Below, piece by piece: positions 1-8,308 of a stretch of DNA of 64,000 nt. The notes beneath the pieces are model-generated. The model was not told the DNA's origin and did no database searches. It worked only from the letters and a program-made list of their open reading frames with translations. Location of the stretch: NCBI RefSeq assembly GCF_009557055.1, contig NZ_CP045649.1, positions 3,323,501 through 3,387,500 on the forward strand. Reading direction: 5' to 3'. Every line of letters begins with the position of its first letter. The first letter of the stretch is position 1. Position numbers and translations under genes: made by a program. This DNA comes from Nocardioides sp. dk884. GTDB taxonomy: Bacteria; Actinomycetota; Actinomycetes; Propionibacteriales; Nocardioidaceae.

Positions 1-59
1 AGGAACGGCCAGATCTGCGGCCAGTCCGTGTCGGTCGCGGTGCGGATCATCCGTCCCAT
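1..59 (-). CDS. GNAT family N-acetyltransferase, N-terminal fragment
   Basis: The first 59 bases read on the minus strand give an ATG-initiated fragment of 19 residues (MGRMIRTATDTDWPQIWPF) that runs off the window edge. The pattern I-R-x-A-T-x-x-D-W-x-x-I-W-P is the usual beginning of the GNAT/PhnO-like acetyltransferase fold, which moves an acetyl group from acetyl-CoA to an amine. A TAGCGT box eight bases upstream (positions 72 to 67) fits a leaderless transcript starting at the ATG. The acetyl-CoA loop lies outside the window, so the family call rests on a short stretch. Confidence 0.55.
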   Translation of the reverse strand, partial: MGRMIRTATDTDWPQIWPF

Positions 60-66
60 GGCGGCG

Positions 67-72
67 ACGCTA
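67..72 (-). promoter_or_regulatory. -10 element of the GNAT gene
   Basis: TAGCGT on the minus strand, last T eight bases before the ATG at 59. Same spacing as other leaderless starts in the window. No clear -35 element. Confidence 0.5.
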
Positions 73-212
73 GCGCCCCGGCTCCCGGGCGCTCGGCCCC
101 TTCCGCCGGCTGAGCGGACCCGCCGACGCCGCGAGAGGCAGGCCCGATCACCCGGAGCGCCCCCGGACGCGCCGCGGAGCCTCGGCGGCTGGCACACTGG
201 CTCTAAGAACAT

Positions 213-229
213 TAAAACAGTATGTTTTA
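213..229. promoter_or_regulatory. AT-rich palindromic operator candidate upstream of the sulfonate importer
   Basis: TAAAACA-GTA-TGTTTTA is a perfect 7-base inverted repeat around a 3-base centre. It lies in a 30-base AT-rich island inside otherwise very GC-rich DNA, 40 bases before the ATP-binding gene at 269 and within the 209-base divergent region shared with the GNAT gene. The position suits a repressor or activator of the transporter, as is usual for sulfur-starvation genes. The regulator is not in the window. The rest of 60-268 shows nothing else I can name. Confidence 0.5.
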
Positions 230-268
230 GTGACCTAGTTGCCAGCAAGCACGTTCCAGTGAGGTCCG

Positions 269-1114
269 ATGAGTCTGCTCAGCCCGGCGCTCCGCCGCTC
301 CCCCGCGGCGACGAGCACCTCCGTCACCGCCGCCGGCGGTGCCGACGCCCTGCCGCTGCGCTTCGCCCAGGTCGGGCGCAGCTTCGGCAGCGGCTCGCAG
401 GCTCGCGCGGTGCTGCGCGGCATCGATCTCGAGATCGCACCCGGCGAGGTCGTCGCCCTGCTCGGTCCCAGCGGCTGCGGCAAGTCCACCCTGCTGCGCG
501 GCGCCGCGGGCCTCGACACCCCCACCACCGGGCAGGTGCTGATCGCCGACACCCCCGTCCGGGCGTACGACGAGCGCTGCGCGGTCGCCTTCCAGGAGCC
601 GCGCCTGCTGCCCTGGCGCACGCTGCGCGCCAACGTCGCGCTGGGCCTGCCCGCCGGCACCGACCGCCGCGCCGGCGCGGCGCGGGTCCAGGAGCTGCTC
701 GAGCTCGTCGGCCTCGCCGACCAGGCCGACCTGCGTCCGCGCGAGGTGTCCGGCGGCATGGCCCAGCGCACCTCGCTGGCGCGCGCCCTGGCTCGCCGGC
801 CCGGCGTGCTGCTGCTCGACGAGCCGTTCGGCGCCCTCGACGCCCTCACCCGCCTGAAGATGCAGGACCTGCTGCTCGCGGTGCACGGGGGCAGCCCCAC
901 GACGGTGCTGCTGGTCACCCACGACGTCGACGAGGCGCTCCAGCTGGCCGACCGGGTGGTCGTCCTCGGCCGCACGGGCGACGACCCGGCCGCCTCGGTG
1001 AGCCAGCTGGTGCCGGTGCCCGGCGTCCGGCCCCGCGACCGCGGCTCCGTCGAGCTCGCCGCCCTGCGCAGCCGGCTGCTGGAGAGCCTCGGCGTCGACG
1101 CGCACCGCCACTGA
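269..1114 (+). CDS. ssuB: Sulfonate/nitrate-type ABC transporter, ATP-binding protein
   Basis: 281 residues, the nucleotide-binding subunit of an SsuABC/TauABC-type importer that powers uptake of aliphatic sulfonates or related anions. Visible motifs are Walker A GPSGCGKST (66-74), Q-loop Q109 in AFQEPRLLPW, signature VSGGMAQR (160-167), Walker B VLLLDEPF (180-187) and switch histidine H218. The FQEPRLLPW segment is typical of the nitrate/sulfonate/taurine branch. The N-terminal ~28 residues are a non-conserved extension. The ATG at 269 follows a weak GAGG. The genes for the binding protein (1202) and permease (2212) follow in the same direction. No SsuD-type monooxygenase is nearby, so the substrate is inferred from family only. 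Confidence 0.85.
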   Translation: MSLLSPALRRSPAATSTSVTAAGGADALPLRFAQVGRSFGSGSQARAVLRGIDLEIAPGEVVALLGPSGCGKSTLLRGAAGLDTPTTGQVLIADTPVRAYDERCAVAFQEPRLLPWRTLRANVALGLPAGTDRRAGAARVQELLELVGLADQADLRPREVSGGMAQRTSLARALARRPGVLLLDEPFGALDALTRLKMQDLLLAVHGGSPTTVLLVTHDVDEALQLADRVVVLGRTGDDPAASVSQLVPVPGVRPRDRGSVELAALRSRLLESLGVDAHRH

Positions 1115-1201
1115 CCCGCGCCCCGCCGCCAGCCCGGCCGGCACGCCCACGACTCGGAACCCACCCCCGGCACACCGTGCCCGCAACCGAAGGAACCACC
1201 G

Positions 1202-2212
1202 ATGACGACGCACCACCTGCGCCGCACCATCGCGGCGCTCGTCGCCGCCAGCACCGTGCTCGCCGGCGCCACCGCCTGCGCCGAGGGCGAGGCCTCCGAG
1301 GAGGACTCGCGCGCGCTGGAGATCGACTACGCGACGTACAACCCGCTCAGCCTGGTGATCAAGGACCAGGGCTGGCTCGAGGACGCGCTCGCCGACGAGG
1401 GCGTCGACGTGACCTGGGTGAAGTCCGACGGCTCGAACAAGGCCAACGAGTCGCTGCGCGCCGGCGCCATCGACATCGGCTCGACGGCCGGCTCGGCCGC
1501 GCTGCTGGCCCGGGCCAACGGCTCCCCGATCCGCACCATCGACATCTACTCCCAGCCCGAGTGGGCCGCGGTCGTGGTCGGCCCGGACTCCTCGATCACC
1601 GAGCTCTCCCAGCTGGAGGGCAAGAAGGTCGCGGCCACCCAGGGCACCGACCCGTACTTCTTCCTGGTCCAGGCCCTCGAGGCCGAGGGGGTGGACCGCT
1701 CGAAGGTCTCCATCGAGAACCTCCAGCACGCCGACGGCGCGACCGCGCTGCAGAACGGCGCGGTCGACGCCTGGGCGGGCCTGGACCCGATCATGGCGGA
1801 CGCCCAGACCGACGGCGCGGAGCTGATCTACCGCAACATCGACTTCAACACCTACGGCTTCCTCAACGCCACCGAGGACTTCCTCGAGGACGAGCCCGAG
1901 CTCGCCCAGCTGGTCGTCGACGCCTACGCCAAGGCCCGCGAGTGGGTGCAGGCCAATCCCGACGAGGCGGTCACGATCCTGGCCGAGGAGGCGGGCATCG
2001 AGGAGGACGTCGCCCGGACCGTGCTGACCGAGCGCACCAACCTCGACTTCGACCACGTCCCCGGCCAGGCGCAGCGCGAGGTGCTGGAGACCGTCGGGCC
2101 GCTGTTCGTCGAGACCGGCGACGTGGAGGAGCAGGGCCAGATCGACGACGCCCTCGAGGTCCTGCTGGACGACACCTGGGCGGCGAAGGCCGACGCCGCG
2201 AAGGTCGGCTGA
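1202..2212 (+). CDS. ssuA: Sulfonate-type ABC transporter, substrate-binding lipoprotein
   Basis: 336 residues. A hydrophobic N-terminal stretch ends in a lipobox-like ATAC with Cys26, so the mature protein is probably lipid-anchored outside the membrane. The body (IDYATYNPLSLVIKDQGWLE, then GAIDIGSTAGSAALL, then AVVVGPDSSI and GKKVAATQGTDPYFF) is the two-lobed NMT1/SsuA solute-binding fold that hands substrate to the permease. An AAGGA ribosome-binding site precedes the ATG by a few bases. The stop TGA shares bases with the start of the permease gene at 2212, indicating translational coupling. Sulfonate, taurine, nitrate or a thiamine precursor are possible ligands of this fold; sulfonate is the best guess. 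Confidence 0.85.
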   Translation: MTTHHLRRTIAALVAASTVLAGATACAEGEASEEDSRALEIDYATYNPLSLVIKDQGWLEDALADEGVDVTWVKSDGSNKANESLRAGAIDIGSTAGSAALLARANGSPIRTIDIYSQPEWAAVVVGPDSSITELSQLEGKKVAATQGTDPYFFLVQALEAEGVDRSKVSIENLQHADGATALQNGAVDAWAGLDPIMADAQTDGAELIYRNIDFNTYGFLNATEDFLEDEPELAQLVVDAYAKAREWVQANPDEAVTILAEEAGIEEDVARTVLTERTNLDFDHVPGQAQREVLETVGPLFVETGDVEEQGQIDDALEVLLDDTWAAKADAAKVG

Positions 2213-3063
2213 TGCCAGGGGCGAGCACGGGTACGGCGTCGACCGCCAGCCCCGCCAGCACCGCGACCGACGAGCCGCGCCTGGTCCCGCCGCCCGCGGG
2301 CGCCTGGCACGAGCGCACCCTCGTGCGGGTGGTCGGCGGGGCGCTGCTCCCGCTGGCGCTGCTGGGGCTGTGGCAGCTGCTCACCTCCTCGGGGGTGTTC
2401 AGCGCCGTCCAGCTCCCCGCGCCGGGCGCAGTGGTCGAAGCGGCACGTGGGCTGATCGAGCGCGACCTGCTGTGGCAGCACGTCCACATCTCCACCCAGC
2501 GGGTGCTGATCGGGTTCGCGATCGGCGCCGCGATCGGGACCGCGCTGGGCGCGCTCGTCGGGTTGTCCCGGGTCGCGGACCTGCTGCTCGCCCCGACCAT
2601 CGGCGCGCTGCGCGCCGTCCCCTCCTTGGCCTGGGTCCCGCTGCTGATCCTGTGGCTCAAGATCGGCGAGGACTCCAAGATCACCCTGATCGCGATCGGG
2701 GCCAGCTTCCCGGTCTTCACCACCGTCTCGCTGGCGCTGCGCCACGTGGACCGCAACCTCGTCGAGGCCGCCCGCGCATTCGGGCTGCGCCGGCTGCGCC
2801 TGCTCGCCACCGTCCAGCTGCCCGCGGTCGTCCCCGCGCTCTTCTCCGGCCTGCGCCTGGCGCTCGCTCAGTCGTGGCTCTTCCTCGTGGCCGCCGAGCT
2901 GATCGCGTCCTCGCAGGGTCTGGGCTACCTGCTCATCGAGTCGCAGAACAACGGCCGCACCGACCGGCTGCTGCTCGCGATCGTGCTGCTCGCGGTGATC
3001 GGCAAGCTCTCCGACGCGCTGCTCGGGCTCGTCGAGCGCTGGGCCGTACGCCGCTGGACCTGA
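2212..3063 (+). CDS. ssuC: Sulfonate-type ABC transporter, permease
   Basis: 283 residues with about six membrane helices, the first near residues 38-60. The cytoplasmic coupling loop EAARAFGLRRLRLLATVQLP is the EAA motif of BPD-type permeases and docks on the ATPase encoded at 269. The ATG at 2212 overlaps the preceding TGA (TGATG), and this start leaves a short polar Ser/Thr/Pro-rich cytoplasmic head. The reading frame stays open far upstream, but that part lies over the two preceding genes and has no family resemblance, so it is not coding. Last gene of the three-gene importer operon. Confidence 0.87.
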   Translation: MPGASTGTASTASPASTATDEPRLVPPPAGAWHERTLVRVVGGALLPLALLGLWQLLTSSGVFSAVQLPAPGAVVEAARGLIERDLLWQHVHISTQRVLIGFAIGAAIGTALGALVGLSRVADLLLAPTIGALRAVPSLAWVPLLILWLKIGEDSKITLIAIGASFPVFTTVSLALRHVDRNLVEAARAFGLRRLRLLATVQLPAVVPALFSGLRLALAQSWLFLVAAELIASSQGLGYLLIESQNNGRTDRLLLAIVLLAVIGKLSDALLGLVERWAVRRWT

Positions 3064-3088
3064 GCGTCACGGGACGGGCACGCAGACG

Positions 3089-3601
3089 TCAGTTCCCGGT
3101 CTGCCCGTCGATCGACTCACGGATCAGGTCGGCGTGCCCGTTGTGCTGGGCGTACTCCTCGATGAGGTGGACCAGGATCCAGCGCAGGTTGACGTGCTGT
3201 CCGTCGTGTCCGCGGGGACGTACGGCGCGGTCGTCGAGCGCCGCGGCCGCGATGATCGCGTCGGCCGCCGTCACCTCGGCCTCGTAGAGCTCGCGCAGCT
3301 GCTCGGGGGTGTCGTCGGCGGCGCTGTGCCAGTCCCAGTCCTCGTCGGCGTCCCAGTCCACCGAGAGCCACGGCTCCGGCTGCTCGCGACCGAGCAGGAC
3401 CGCGGTGGTCCACCAGCTCTCGACGTAGGCGAGGTGCTTCATCATCCCGCCCAGCGTCATGTCCGAGGGCGGCTGCGGGGTGTTCAGCTGCGCCGCGCTC
3501 AGCCCGGAGCACCGGCGCCGGAACCGGTCGCGGTGCCGGTCGAGGAAGCCGAGCAGCATCGTGCGCTCGTCGGCGGCCGGGTCCATCTCGGCGAGATCCA
3601 T
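3089..3601 (-). CDS. DinB/DUF664 family protein (mycothiol S-transferase-like)
   Basis: 170 residues of the DinB-like four-helix fold. The metal-ligand type histidines H56 (MKHLAYVE) and H145/H153/H156 (VHLIEEYAQHNGHAD) sit where the DUF664 and YfiT groups bind a divalent metal. In actinobacteria these proteins are mycothiol- or bacillithiol-dependent transferases or detoxifying enzymes; the substrate cannot be told from sequence. The ATG at 3601 was chosen over the in-frame GTG at 3610 because TAGTGT (3614-3609) ends eight bases before it, the leaderless spacing seen at many genes here. Convergent with the importer operon. Confidence 0.75.
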   Translation of the reverse strand: MDLAEMDPAADERTMLLGFLDRHRDRFRRRCSGLSAAQLNTPQPPSDMTLGGMMKHLAYVESWWTTAVLLGREQPEPWLSVDWDADEDWDWHSAADDTPEQLRELYEAEVTAADAIIAAAALDDRAVRPRGHDGQHVNLRWILVHLIEEYAQHNGHADLIRESIDGQTGN

Positions 3602-3608
3602 GGCGGGC

Positions 3609-3614
3609 ACACTA
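3609..3614 (-). promoter_or_regulatory. -10 element of the DinB-like gene
   Basis: TAGTGT on the minus strand, eight bases upstream of the ATG at 3601. It decides the start: the GTG at 3610 would overlap the box. Confidence 0.5.
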
Positions 3615-3637
3615 GCGCCCCCGGGCCCGGGAGCCGC

Positions 3638-4417
3638 TCAGGATCCGGGCCGCCGGTCGGTGACGCAGTACGCCGTCCCGACCGGGTCGGCGAGCACCGT
3701 CCACTGCGCGCAGGTGGCGAGCACCCGCGCGCCGAGGGTCTCGTGGCGCGCCACCTCCGCCGCCCGGTCGTCGGCGGCCAGGTCGAGGTGCGCGCTCACC
3801 GCGGGCGCCGGGTCGTCGAGGCGCTGGAGCAGCACCCGGACCGGGAACCCCTCGGGGCGCACCAGGTGGCGGAACTCCGGATCGCTCTCGCGCAGCTCCC
3901 ACCCGGTGAGCGCGGCCCAGAACGCGCACTCCGCCTCCCACAGCTCCGCCGGCACGTCCAGGCAGACCTGGTCGAGCACGGAGCGGTGCCCGCCGGGCCA
4001 GGTGGCCGGCGCGGCACGCCGGGCGCCGGGGTGGCTCACCAGGCAGAACACGAAGCCGCCGGGCGAGGACAGCACGGCGTACCCCTCGGGACCGGCCTGC
4101 ACCCGGGCGCCGAGCGCCACCGCGCGCACCGCGGCCGGCCCGACGTCCTCCCCCGGCGCGGCGACGGTGAGGTCGAGGTGGACCCGCCACGGGCCGGTGT
4201 CCAGGCGCCCGAGACGCTGCACGCAGAGGTGGTCGTCGGCGCCGTCCGGAGGCAGCAGGGTCGCGAACTCGTCGTGCTCCCCGCGCCACGGCGACAGCGC
4301 GTAGCCGGTCACCGCGCACCAGAACGGCACCACCCGCTCGGCGGCTCCGGGCGCGAGGTCGAGGAACGCGGTCGCCCAGGTCGGGCGCAGCGGCTCGATC
4401 CCCGCGCCGGCGCTCAT
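3638..4417 (-). CDS. VOC superfamily protein, two glyoxalase-like domains
   Basis: 259 residues built as two similar halves. Each begins with a segment on cofactor or substrate geometry (F-L-D-L-A-P...V-P-F-W-C-A-V-T-G-Y and V-C-L-D-V-P...F-W-A-A-L-T-G-W). Each ends with a strand such as FVFCLVSHP or GTAYCVTDR. This is the paired beta-alpha-beta-beta-beta layout of the vicinal oxygen chelate family, which includes glyoxalases, extradiol dioxygenases and resistance proteins. The substrate is unknown. The ATG at 4417 overlaps the stop of the PPOX gene (ATGA), so it is the last gene of the YigZ-PPOX-VOC run. The open frame upstream of the ATG is antisense noise from the neighbours. Confidence 0.75.
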   Translation of the reverse strand: MSAGAGIEPLRPTWATAFLDLAPGAAERVVPFWCAVTGYALSPWRGEHDEFATLLPPDGADDHLCVQRLGRLDTGPWRVHLDLTVAAPGEDVGPAAVRAVALGARVQAGPEGYAVLSSPGGFVFCLVSHPGARRAAPATWPGGHRSVLDQVCLDVPAELWEAECAFWAALTGWELRESDPEFRHLVRPEGFPVRVLLQRLDDPAPAVSAHLDLAADDRAAEVARHETLGARVLATCAQWTVLADPVGTAYCVTDRRPGS

Positions 4418-4803
4418 CCGACCGGCTTGCAGTCGGCCCCGCAGCCGTCGTGCGAGGCGACGTGCGGGGCGTCGGCCTCGCCGTCGGCGTGCCGGCGGGG
4501 CCGGTGCAGCACCGCCGAGCCCGGCGTGACCCGCGCGATCTCGCCGTCCACGGTCGCGGTGCCGTCGACGAGCAGCGAGTAGCCGCGCTCCTCGCGCGGC
4601 GGGAACAGCAGCGTGACCGTGGGGTTGGCGGCGATGTTGGCGCTGGTACGACGGCCAGCGTCGGGCACCACCAGGACCCCGTCGACCACCTGCGGCTCGG
4701 CGCTGACCGCACGCACCACCCCGTCGGTGGTGGTGAGCAGGTAGCCCGGCCCGAAGTCGGCGAGGGTGCGCGCGAGGTCGGCCAGGTCGACGGGGATGCT
4801 CAT
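4414..4803 (-). CDS. Pyridoxamine 5'-phosphate oxidase family (FMN split-barrel) protein
   Basis: 129 residues. The segment SANIAANPTVTLLFPPREER followed by YSLLVDGTATV matches the small split-barrel flavin-binding proteins (PPOX class) that bind FMN or F420 and reduce diverse substrates or act as haem-linked proteins. The C-terminus ends in H-D-G-C-G-A-D-C-K, a CxxxC pair unusual for the fold that might bind metal or form a disulfide. The ATG at 4803 overlaps the TGA of the yigZ-type gene, and the stop overlaps the VOC start, so the three are translationally coupled. Exact reaction unknown. Confidence 0.65.
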   Translation of the reverse strand: MSIPVDLADLARTLADFGPGYLLTTTDGVVRAVSAEPQVVDGVLVVPDAGRRTSANIAANPTVTLLFPPREERGYSLLVDGTATVDGEIARVTPGSAVLHRPRRHADGEADAPHVASHDGCGADCKPVG

Positions 4804-5447
4804 GAGCCCGAGGGTACGTCGACCCAGCGCTCCCCGGCAGGGACCGCGAGGGCCGTGCCGGCACTCAGCTCGGCCAGCAGCGCGTGCAGCGCGGGCTCCT
4901 CCTCGGGCTCGACCCCGAGGCGCAGCGTCACCGTCGCGGCGTACGTCGCGTCCAGCACCGCGACCCCGCGGTGGCGCAGCTCGGTCTCGACCCGGCCGGC
5001 GTCCGCGTGGCCGACCTCCACCAGCAGCTCGCGGACCAGCAGGCGCCGCACGGTGCCGCTCGCGGCCAGCCCGGCGCGCACCGCGTCGCCGTACGCGCGC
5101 ACCAGCCCGCCGGCGCCGAGCAGGGTGCCGCCGAACCAGCGGGTCACCACCGCCACCACGTCGCTGACCCCGGAGCCCTCCCAGCCGCGCAGCACCTCCA
5201 GCATCGGTGCGCCCGCGGTGCCGGCCGGCTCCCCGTCGTCGCTGGAGCGCTCGACCGGGACCGGCGGCGGGCCGAGGACGAACGCCGAGCAGTGGTGCCG
5301 CGCGTCCCAGTGCGCGCGGCGCAGCCGCTCCACCACCGCGCGCGCCGCGGCCTCGTCCTCGACGCGCTCCAGGGTGCACAGGAACCGGGACCGCTTGACC
5401 TCGATCTCGGCCTCCGCGTCCCGGGCGACGGTGAGGTAGCCGGTCAC
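4800..5447 (-). CDS. yigZ: YigZ/IMPACT family protein (UPF0029)
   Basis: 215 residues. The YigZ signature is clear: EIEVKRSRFLCTLERVE near the N-terminus, then H-H-C-S-A-F-V, S-D-D-G-E-P-A-G-T-A-G-A-P-M, and VVTRWFGGTLLGAGGLVRAY. Bacterial members resemble the N-terminal domain of eukaryotic IMPACT and are thought to touch ribosome or translation factors. No enzymatic function is established. GTG start at 5447, seven bases after the TSUP stop, with only a weak ribosome-binding site. The stop overlaps the next gene's ATG. Confidence 0.85.
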   Translation of the reverse strand: MTGYLTVARDAEAEIEVKRSRFLCTLERVEDEAAARAVVERLRRAHWDARHHCSAFVLGPPPVPVERSSDDGEPAGTAGAPMLEVLRGWEGSGVSDVVAVVTRWFGGTLLGAGGLVRAYGDAVRAGLAASGTVRRLLVRELLVEVGHADAGRVETELRHRGVAVLDATYAATVTLRLGVEPEEEPALHALLAELSAGTALAVPAGERWVDVPSGS

Positions 5448-5454
5448 CGCCCGC

Positions 5455-6234
5455 TCACCAGATCCCCACCAGGTCGCCGCCGATGCGGATCACGAAGGCC
5501 GCCACGACGATCACGAAGAACACCCGGATGAAGCCCGCACCGCGGGCCACGGCGGTGCGCGCGCCCAGGTAGCCGCCGACCAGGTTGGCCGCGCCGAGCA
5601 CCAGGCCGATCTTCCACATCACCGCGCCGTGCGGGATGAACACGCACAGCGCGGCCAGGTTGGTGGCCCAGTTGGCCAGCTTGGTCTTGGCCGAGGCCTC
5701 GAGGAAGCCGTACCCCATCAGCCCGACCAGCGCGATCGTGAAGAAGCTCCCCGTGCCCGGCCCCATCGCCCCGTCGTAGAACCCGACCGCCAGCCCGACC
5801 AGCATCGCCACCCGCAGGTGGCGGTGGCCGGTGAAGCGCAGCGAGGTCGCCTGCCCCAGCGACGGGCGCAGCAGCACCCAGGCGCCCACCACGACCAGCA
5901 CCACGAGCACGATCGGCTCGAAGGCGGACTTGGGGATCTGCGCGGCCACGAAGGCCCCGCCGACGGAGCCCACGAAGGCCAGCGCCATCAGCGGCCCGAA
6001 CGTGCGCGGGTCCGGTCTGACCCGGCGGTAGTACGTCGCCGCGCTCACCGAGGTGCCGCAGAACGACGCGAGCTTGTTGGTCGCCAGCACCTGCACCGGG
6101 CTGGCTCCGGGCAGGCCGAGCAGGATCGCCGGGAGCTGGATCAGCCCGCCGCCGCCCACGACCGCGTCGACGAAGCCGGCGCTCACCGCGGCCAGGGCCA
6201 GCAGGACGAGCACGGTCAGGCTGGGGTCGTCCAC
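5455..6234 (-). CDS. TauE/SafE (TSUP) family membrane carrier
   Basis: About 259 residues with eight or so hydrophobic segments. The start SAGFVDAVVGGGGLIQLPAI and the later FYDGAMGPGTGSFF are the duplicated half-motifs of the TSUP family, proposed exporters or importers of sulfite, sulfonates or organic acids. I place the start at the GTG at 6234, which gives the usual length and begins 23 bases after the VWA stop. An in-frame start at 6312 would overlap the VWA gene by 56 bases. A sulfur link to the importer at 269 is possible but not shown. Confidence 0.78.
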   Translation of the reverse strand: MDDPSLTVLVLLALAAVSAGFVDAVVGGGGLIQLPAILLGLPGASPVQVLATNKLASFCGTSVSAATYYRRVRPDPRTFGPLMALAFVGSVGGAFVAAQIPKSAFEPIVLVVLVVVGAWVLLRPSLGQATSLRFTGHRHLRVAMLVGLAVGFYDGAMGPGTGSFFTIALVGLMGYGFLEASAKTKLANWATNLAALCVFIPHGAVMWKIGLVLGAANLVGGYLGARTAVARGAGFIRVFFVIVVAAFVIRIGGDLVGIW

Positions 6235-6256
6235 CGGCGTGATCCTAGGCGCGCTG

Positions 6257-8278
6257 TCAGTCGACCCAGAAACCTCGCCCGAACCGGCCGTCGTACGACG
6301 GTGCGTCGGCACCCGAGCGGCCGCCGCGCGCTCGGCTCCCGAGGTAGGACCCCACGACCGCGGCGCCCAGGTCGTCGAGCTCCGGGGCGACCACCCGGCC
6401 CTCGGCCCGCTGCGCCATCGAGTCCACGAAGCGGGCCAGGCCCGGGTCGTCGCCGAGGCGGAAGAACGTCGTCTGCGCCCCCAGGCGCCGGGCGTTGTCG
6501 AGCTCGCGCACGGCGTAGGCGACGGTCAGCGGGTGCGGCGGGTAGCTGAAGAACACCTCGCCGTTCGGCTCGAGGTGGGAGGTCGGCTCGCCGTCGGTGA
6601 CGATCAGCAGCACCGGCTGGGCGTTCGGGTGCTTGCGGAAGTGGCGGTTGGCGAGCAGCAGGGCGTGGTGCAGGTTGGTGCCCTTGTCCCACATCGCGTC
6701 CAGGCCGGTGAGGTGCTCGATCTCCATCACCTCGGCGTGCCGCCCGAAGCCGATCAGCTGCAGGTCGTCGCCGCGGAAGCGGGAGCGGATCAGGGTGTGC
6801 AGCGCCAGGGCGGTGCGCTTCATCGGCACCCAGCGACCGTCCATGGCCATCGAGAACGAGGTGTCGACCAGCAGCGCGACGCACGCCTGGGTGCGGGCCT
6901 CGGTCTCCTGGACCTCCACGTCGCCGATCTCCAGCAGCCGCGAGGACCCGCCCTCCGCGGCCCGGCGCCGGACGCTGTTGAGGATGGTGCGCGGGATGTC
7001 CCACGGCTCGGTGTCGCCGAAGGCCCACTCGCGGGTGGCCCCGGAGCGCTCCCCCGCGGCGCCGGCCTGCTGCAGCTCGCGCTGGCCCTGGCGACCCGAG
7101 AGACGCTGGGCGACGTCGCGCAGCAGCGCCTTGCCGAGCTGGCGCATCGCCTTGGGGGTCAGCTGGAGCTGTCCGGTGGAGTCGCGGCGCATCGTGCCCT
7201 GCTCGCGCAGCGCCTTCTCCAGGCGCTGGAGCGTGCGCGCGTCGACCGCGGCCTGCTCGCCGAGCTGGCGGGCGAGCGCGTCGAGGTCGAGGTCGTCCAT
7301 CCGCGCGCCGCCGTAGGACTGCGAGAGCTGCTCGGAGAGCCCGTCGAGCTCCGCGAGGTCCTGGAAGACCCCGGTGCCGTCGCCGAGCCCGAGGCCCTCC
7401 CCGCCGCCCATCTGCTCCGAGCCGTCCCAGTCCTCACCGGGGCGCAGCGACTGCAGGTTGGCGTCGAGGCGGTTCAGCGACTCCATCAGCTGTGGGGACC
7501 CGAACGCCTGCGCGGAGAGCTCCATGAGCTCCTCGCGCTGCTCGGGGGTCATCGAGTTCAGCATCCGCTGGGCGGCTGCCGAGCGCTCGGCGAGGGTGTC
7601 GAGCAGCTCGTCGAGGTCGCGGGGGTTCTCGGGGAAGAAGTCGCCGTGCTTGTCCATGAACGACTCGAAGTCCTGCGGGGTGTCGATCCCCTGCCGGCGC
7701 TTCTCGAGCAGGTCGTTGAGGTCGCCGAGCATCTCCTCGACCGCGGCCCGGTCCTCGGCGGTGGCGCCCTCCAGGGCCTGCTTCATCCCGGCGAAGCGCT
7801 GGTCGAGCAGCTCGCGGCCGAGCAGGTCCTTGATCTTCTCGAAGTCCTCGCGGGCCTCGCGGCTCTGCCAGTCGTACGACGAGAGCTCGCTGACCGCGGC
7901 CGCCGGGCTCGGGGGCAGGTTGGCCAGCTGCATCTCGCGCACCGCGCGGTCCGCGTCGTCCATCATCGCGTCGCGGGCCAGCTGCTTGCGCTCCTCGAGC
8001 ACGGCCTTGTCCAGCAGCTCCTGCACCTCGCGCATGGTGCCGTCGAGGTTGTGGCGCGAGAGCAGCTCCTGGCGCTTGCGAGCCACCTGGCGGGCCAGGT
8101 CGTCGAGGCCGCGCTGGTCCTGCCCGCCGCGGCGCAGGAACTCGCTCATCGCCCGCTCGGGGCTGTAGCCGGCCATGACGTCCTCGCCGATGGCGTCGAG
8201 CGCCTCGCCGAGGTCGACCGGCGCGGCGAGCGGGTCGCCGCCGTCGTAGCGCTTGAAGCGGGTGCGGTCCCTGCTCAT
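6257..8278 (-). CDS. VWA domain protein, partner of the MoxR ATPase
   Basis: 673 residues. The last third is a von Willebrand A domain with a full MIDAS: D-T-S-F-S at 472-476, K-G-T-N around 532-535 and T-D-G-E-P near 561. The first two thirds are long charged helices with many Glu, Gln and Arg, likely a scaffold. MoxR AAA+ ATPases and VWA proteins travel as pairs (RavA/ViaA, CbbQ/CbbO types) and act as metal-dependent chaperones that remodel or activate other proteins. GGGAGG lies well placed before the ATG at 8278. The MoxR gene is immediately upstream (8309-9712). The client protein is unknown. Confidence 0.82.
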   Translation of the reverse strand: MSRDRTRFKRYDGGDPLAAPVDLGEALDAIGEDVMAGYSPERAMSEFLRRGGQDQRGLDDLARQVARKRQELLSRHNLDGTMREVQELLDKAVLEERKQLARDAMMDDADRAVREMQLANLPPSPAAAVSELSSYDWQSREAREDFEKIKDLLGRELLDQRFAGMKQALEGATAEDRAAVEEMLGDLNDLLEKRRQGIDTPQDFESFMDKHGDFFPENPRDLDELLDTLAERSAAAQRMLNSMTPEQREELMELSAQAFGSPQLMESLNRLDANLQSLRPGEDWDGSEQMGGGEGLGLGDGTGVFQDLAELDGLSEQLSQSYGGARMDDLDLDALARQLGEQAAVDARTLQRLEKALREQGTMRRDSTGQLQLTPKAMRQLGKALLRDVAQRLSGRQGQRELQQAGAAGERSGATREWAFGDTEPWDIPRTILNSVRRRAAEGGSSRLLEIGDVEVQETEARTQACVALLVDTSFSMAMDGRWVPMKRTALALHTLIRSRFRGDDLQLIGFGRHAEVMEIEHLTGLDAMWDKGTNLHHALLLANRHFRKHPNAQPVLLIVTDGEPTSHLEPNGEVFFSYPPHPLTVAYAVRELDNARRLGAQTTFFRLGDDPGLARFVDSMAQRAEGRVVAPELDDLGAAVVGSYLGSRARGGRSGADAPSYDGRFGRGFWVD

Positions 8279-8308
8279 CGTGCCTCCCGGTCCGGGTGCG
8301 CGCGGGTC

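Noticed and set aside
28-2211. Open frame upstream of the ABC permease start
   Set aside because: In frame with the permease but lies over the ATP-binding and binding-protein genes; Arg/Pro-rich and unlike any protein.
3638-4864. Longer version of the VOC protein
   Set aside because: The frame is open beyond 4417 but runs over the PPOX gene; the ATGA overlap fixes the start.
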